A stretch of DNA of 64,000 nt, taken from an uncultured Alphaproteobacteria bacterium (GTDB taxonomy: Bacteria > Pseudomonadota > Alphaproteobacteria > RF32 > CAG-239). The position numbers and the translations under genes are program-made. Below the pieces are notes generated by a model. It made no database searches and was not told the DNA's origin. It saw only the letters and a list, made by a program, of their open reading frames with translations. Shown piece after piece: positions 63,726 to 64,000 of this stretch; the first letter of the stretch is position 1, and each line of letters opens with the position of its first letter. Location of the stretch: positions 62,001-126,000 of the forward strand of contig CAKQTH010000001.1 of the NCBI GenBank assembly GCA_934276635.1, given 5' to 3'.

Positions 63726-64000
63726 TAACCCCGGCAACATCCGTTGGGGTTCGGACTGGAAAGGATTAAAAAAGGACGGGAAACAGCAAGACCCGTCCTT
63801 TTGTGTATTTGAAACGCCTGAATACGGTATCCGAGCGTTGGCTAAATTACTGCGGAACTATCAGCGGCTTTATGGCCTGAACACACCTTATAGGATTATC
63901 AGCCGGTACGCACCACCAACCGAAAACGAAACAGTTTCATATATAGACAGCGTGTCCCGGCAGTTAAACAGCACTCCGGACACACCGGTCGACCTTTCGG
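63697..64000 (+). CDS. Phage endolysin / virion lytic protein (cut by window edge)
   Basis: 101 complete codons visible. Begins MNTPRGIRNNNPGNIRWGSD, a motif found in phage and plasmid-encoded peptidoglycan-degrading or virion-associated proteins ('structural protein P5'-like), followed by SFCVFETPEYGIRALAKLLRNYQRLYG and YAPPTENETVSYIDSVSRQL. GGGAG lies upstream, inside the previous gene. The enzymatic class is inferred; the 3' end is missing. Confidence 0.82.
   Translation, partial: MNTPRGIRNNNPGNIRWGSDWKGLKKDGKQQDPSFCVFETPEYGIRALAKLLRNYQRLYGLNTPYRIISRYAPPTENETVSYIDSVSRQLNSTPDTPVDLS

Larger units (their letters stand above)
59804..64000 (+). mobile_element. Partial prophage (tail tip and lysis region)
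   Basis: Six tightly packed plus-strand genes run off the right edge: tail-fibre-like fragment, DUF1833, NlpC/P60, tail-tip J, a small membrane protein and a lysis-type protein. No head, tail-tube, tape-measure or integrase genes lie to the left, so either the prophage extends to the right in an unusual order or its left part was lost. Confidence 0.85.

Overview
The window is a dense bacterial chromosome segment from an alphaproteobacterium. The evidence is the cell-cycle regulator GcrA, the order secB / timA / mltA / smr, priA directly upstream of atpHAGDC, rpoZ-rsh-(DUF2062)-acpS-lepB-rnc-era, and yfgM-bamB-der. The DNA is moderately AT-rich. There are two prepilin-like genes, one with a very regular N-terminus (SGRSMIEMLGVLAIVGVL). 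This resembles uncultured, host-associated (gut) alphaproteobacterial lineages, but the lineage is an inference; the class assignment is firm.

Layout. 1-2.9 kb (minus): GNAT acetyltransferase, a helical unknown, a degenerate nuclease-like membrane protein and tsaE (cut by the window edge), probably one operon. 3-7.2 kb: lepA, three small exported proteins (one with an HExxH motif) and a HAD phosphatase. 7.2-9.4 kb (minus): four promoter-gene-terminator cassettes with near-identical promoters and leaders, encoding one divergent protein family. 9.4-18.5 kb: a pseudopilin, an outer-membrane barrel, secB divergent from timA-mltA-smr, an SDR enzyme, gmk-cysK, lptG and a porin. 18.6-24.4 kb: ruvA-ruvB-ybgC-mutT, tRNA-Arg(CCT), an M20 peptidase, an SH3 protein, a TerC protein and a DUF2934 protein. 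24.5-31 kb: glycogen/maltodextrin genes glgB-glgX-malQ. 31-41.6 kb: unknown membrane and helical proteins, yfgM-bamB-der, a two-domain membrane protein, an RNA m5U methyltransferase and tkt, followed by a roughly 190-nt structured RNA element ending in an intrinsic terminator, then a small exported protein. 41.6-49 kb (minus): gcrA-priA-atpHAGDC. 49-56.6 kb: an exported unknown, rpoZ with a long acidic tail, rsh, DUF2062, acpS-lepB-rnc-era.

56.6-59.8 kb is an irregular stretch. It holds an ORF interrupted by in-frame stops, a small ORF remnant, a pilin gene whose promoter spacer contains a G9 tract, an S66 (LD-carboxypeptidase/MccF-like) peptidase, and a compositionally odd 200-bp block with a G10 tract. 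From 59.8 kb to the end lies part of a prophage: tail-fibre-like fragment, DUF1833, NlpC/P60, tail-tip protein J, a small membrane/coiled-coil protein and a lysis-type protein cut by the window edge.

Most genes are housekeeping: translation and GTPases (lepA, der, era), the stringent response (rsh), envelope building (bamB, lptG, secB, lepB, mltA), recombination (ruvAB, priA), ATP synthesis and glycogen metabolism. The points most worth following are the four-cassette family, the structured RNA after tkt, the poly-G pilin promoter and the stop-interrupted ORF.
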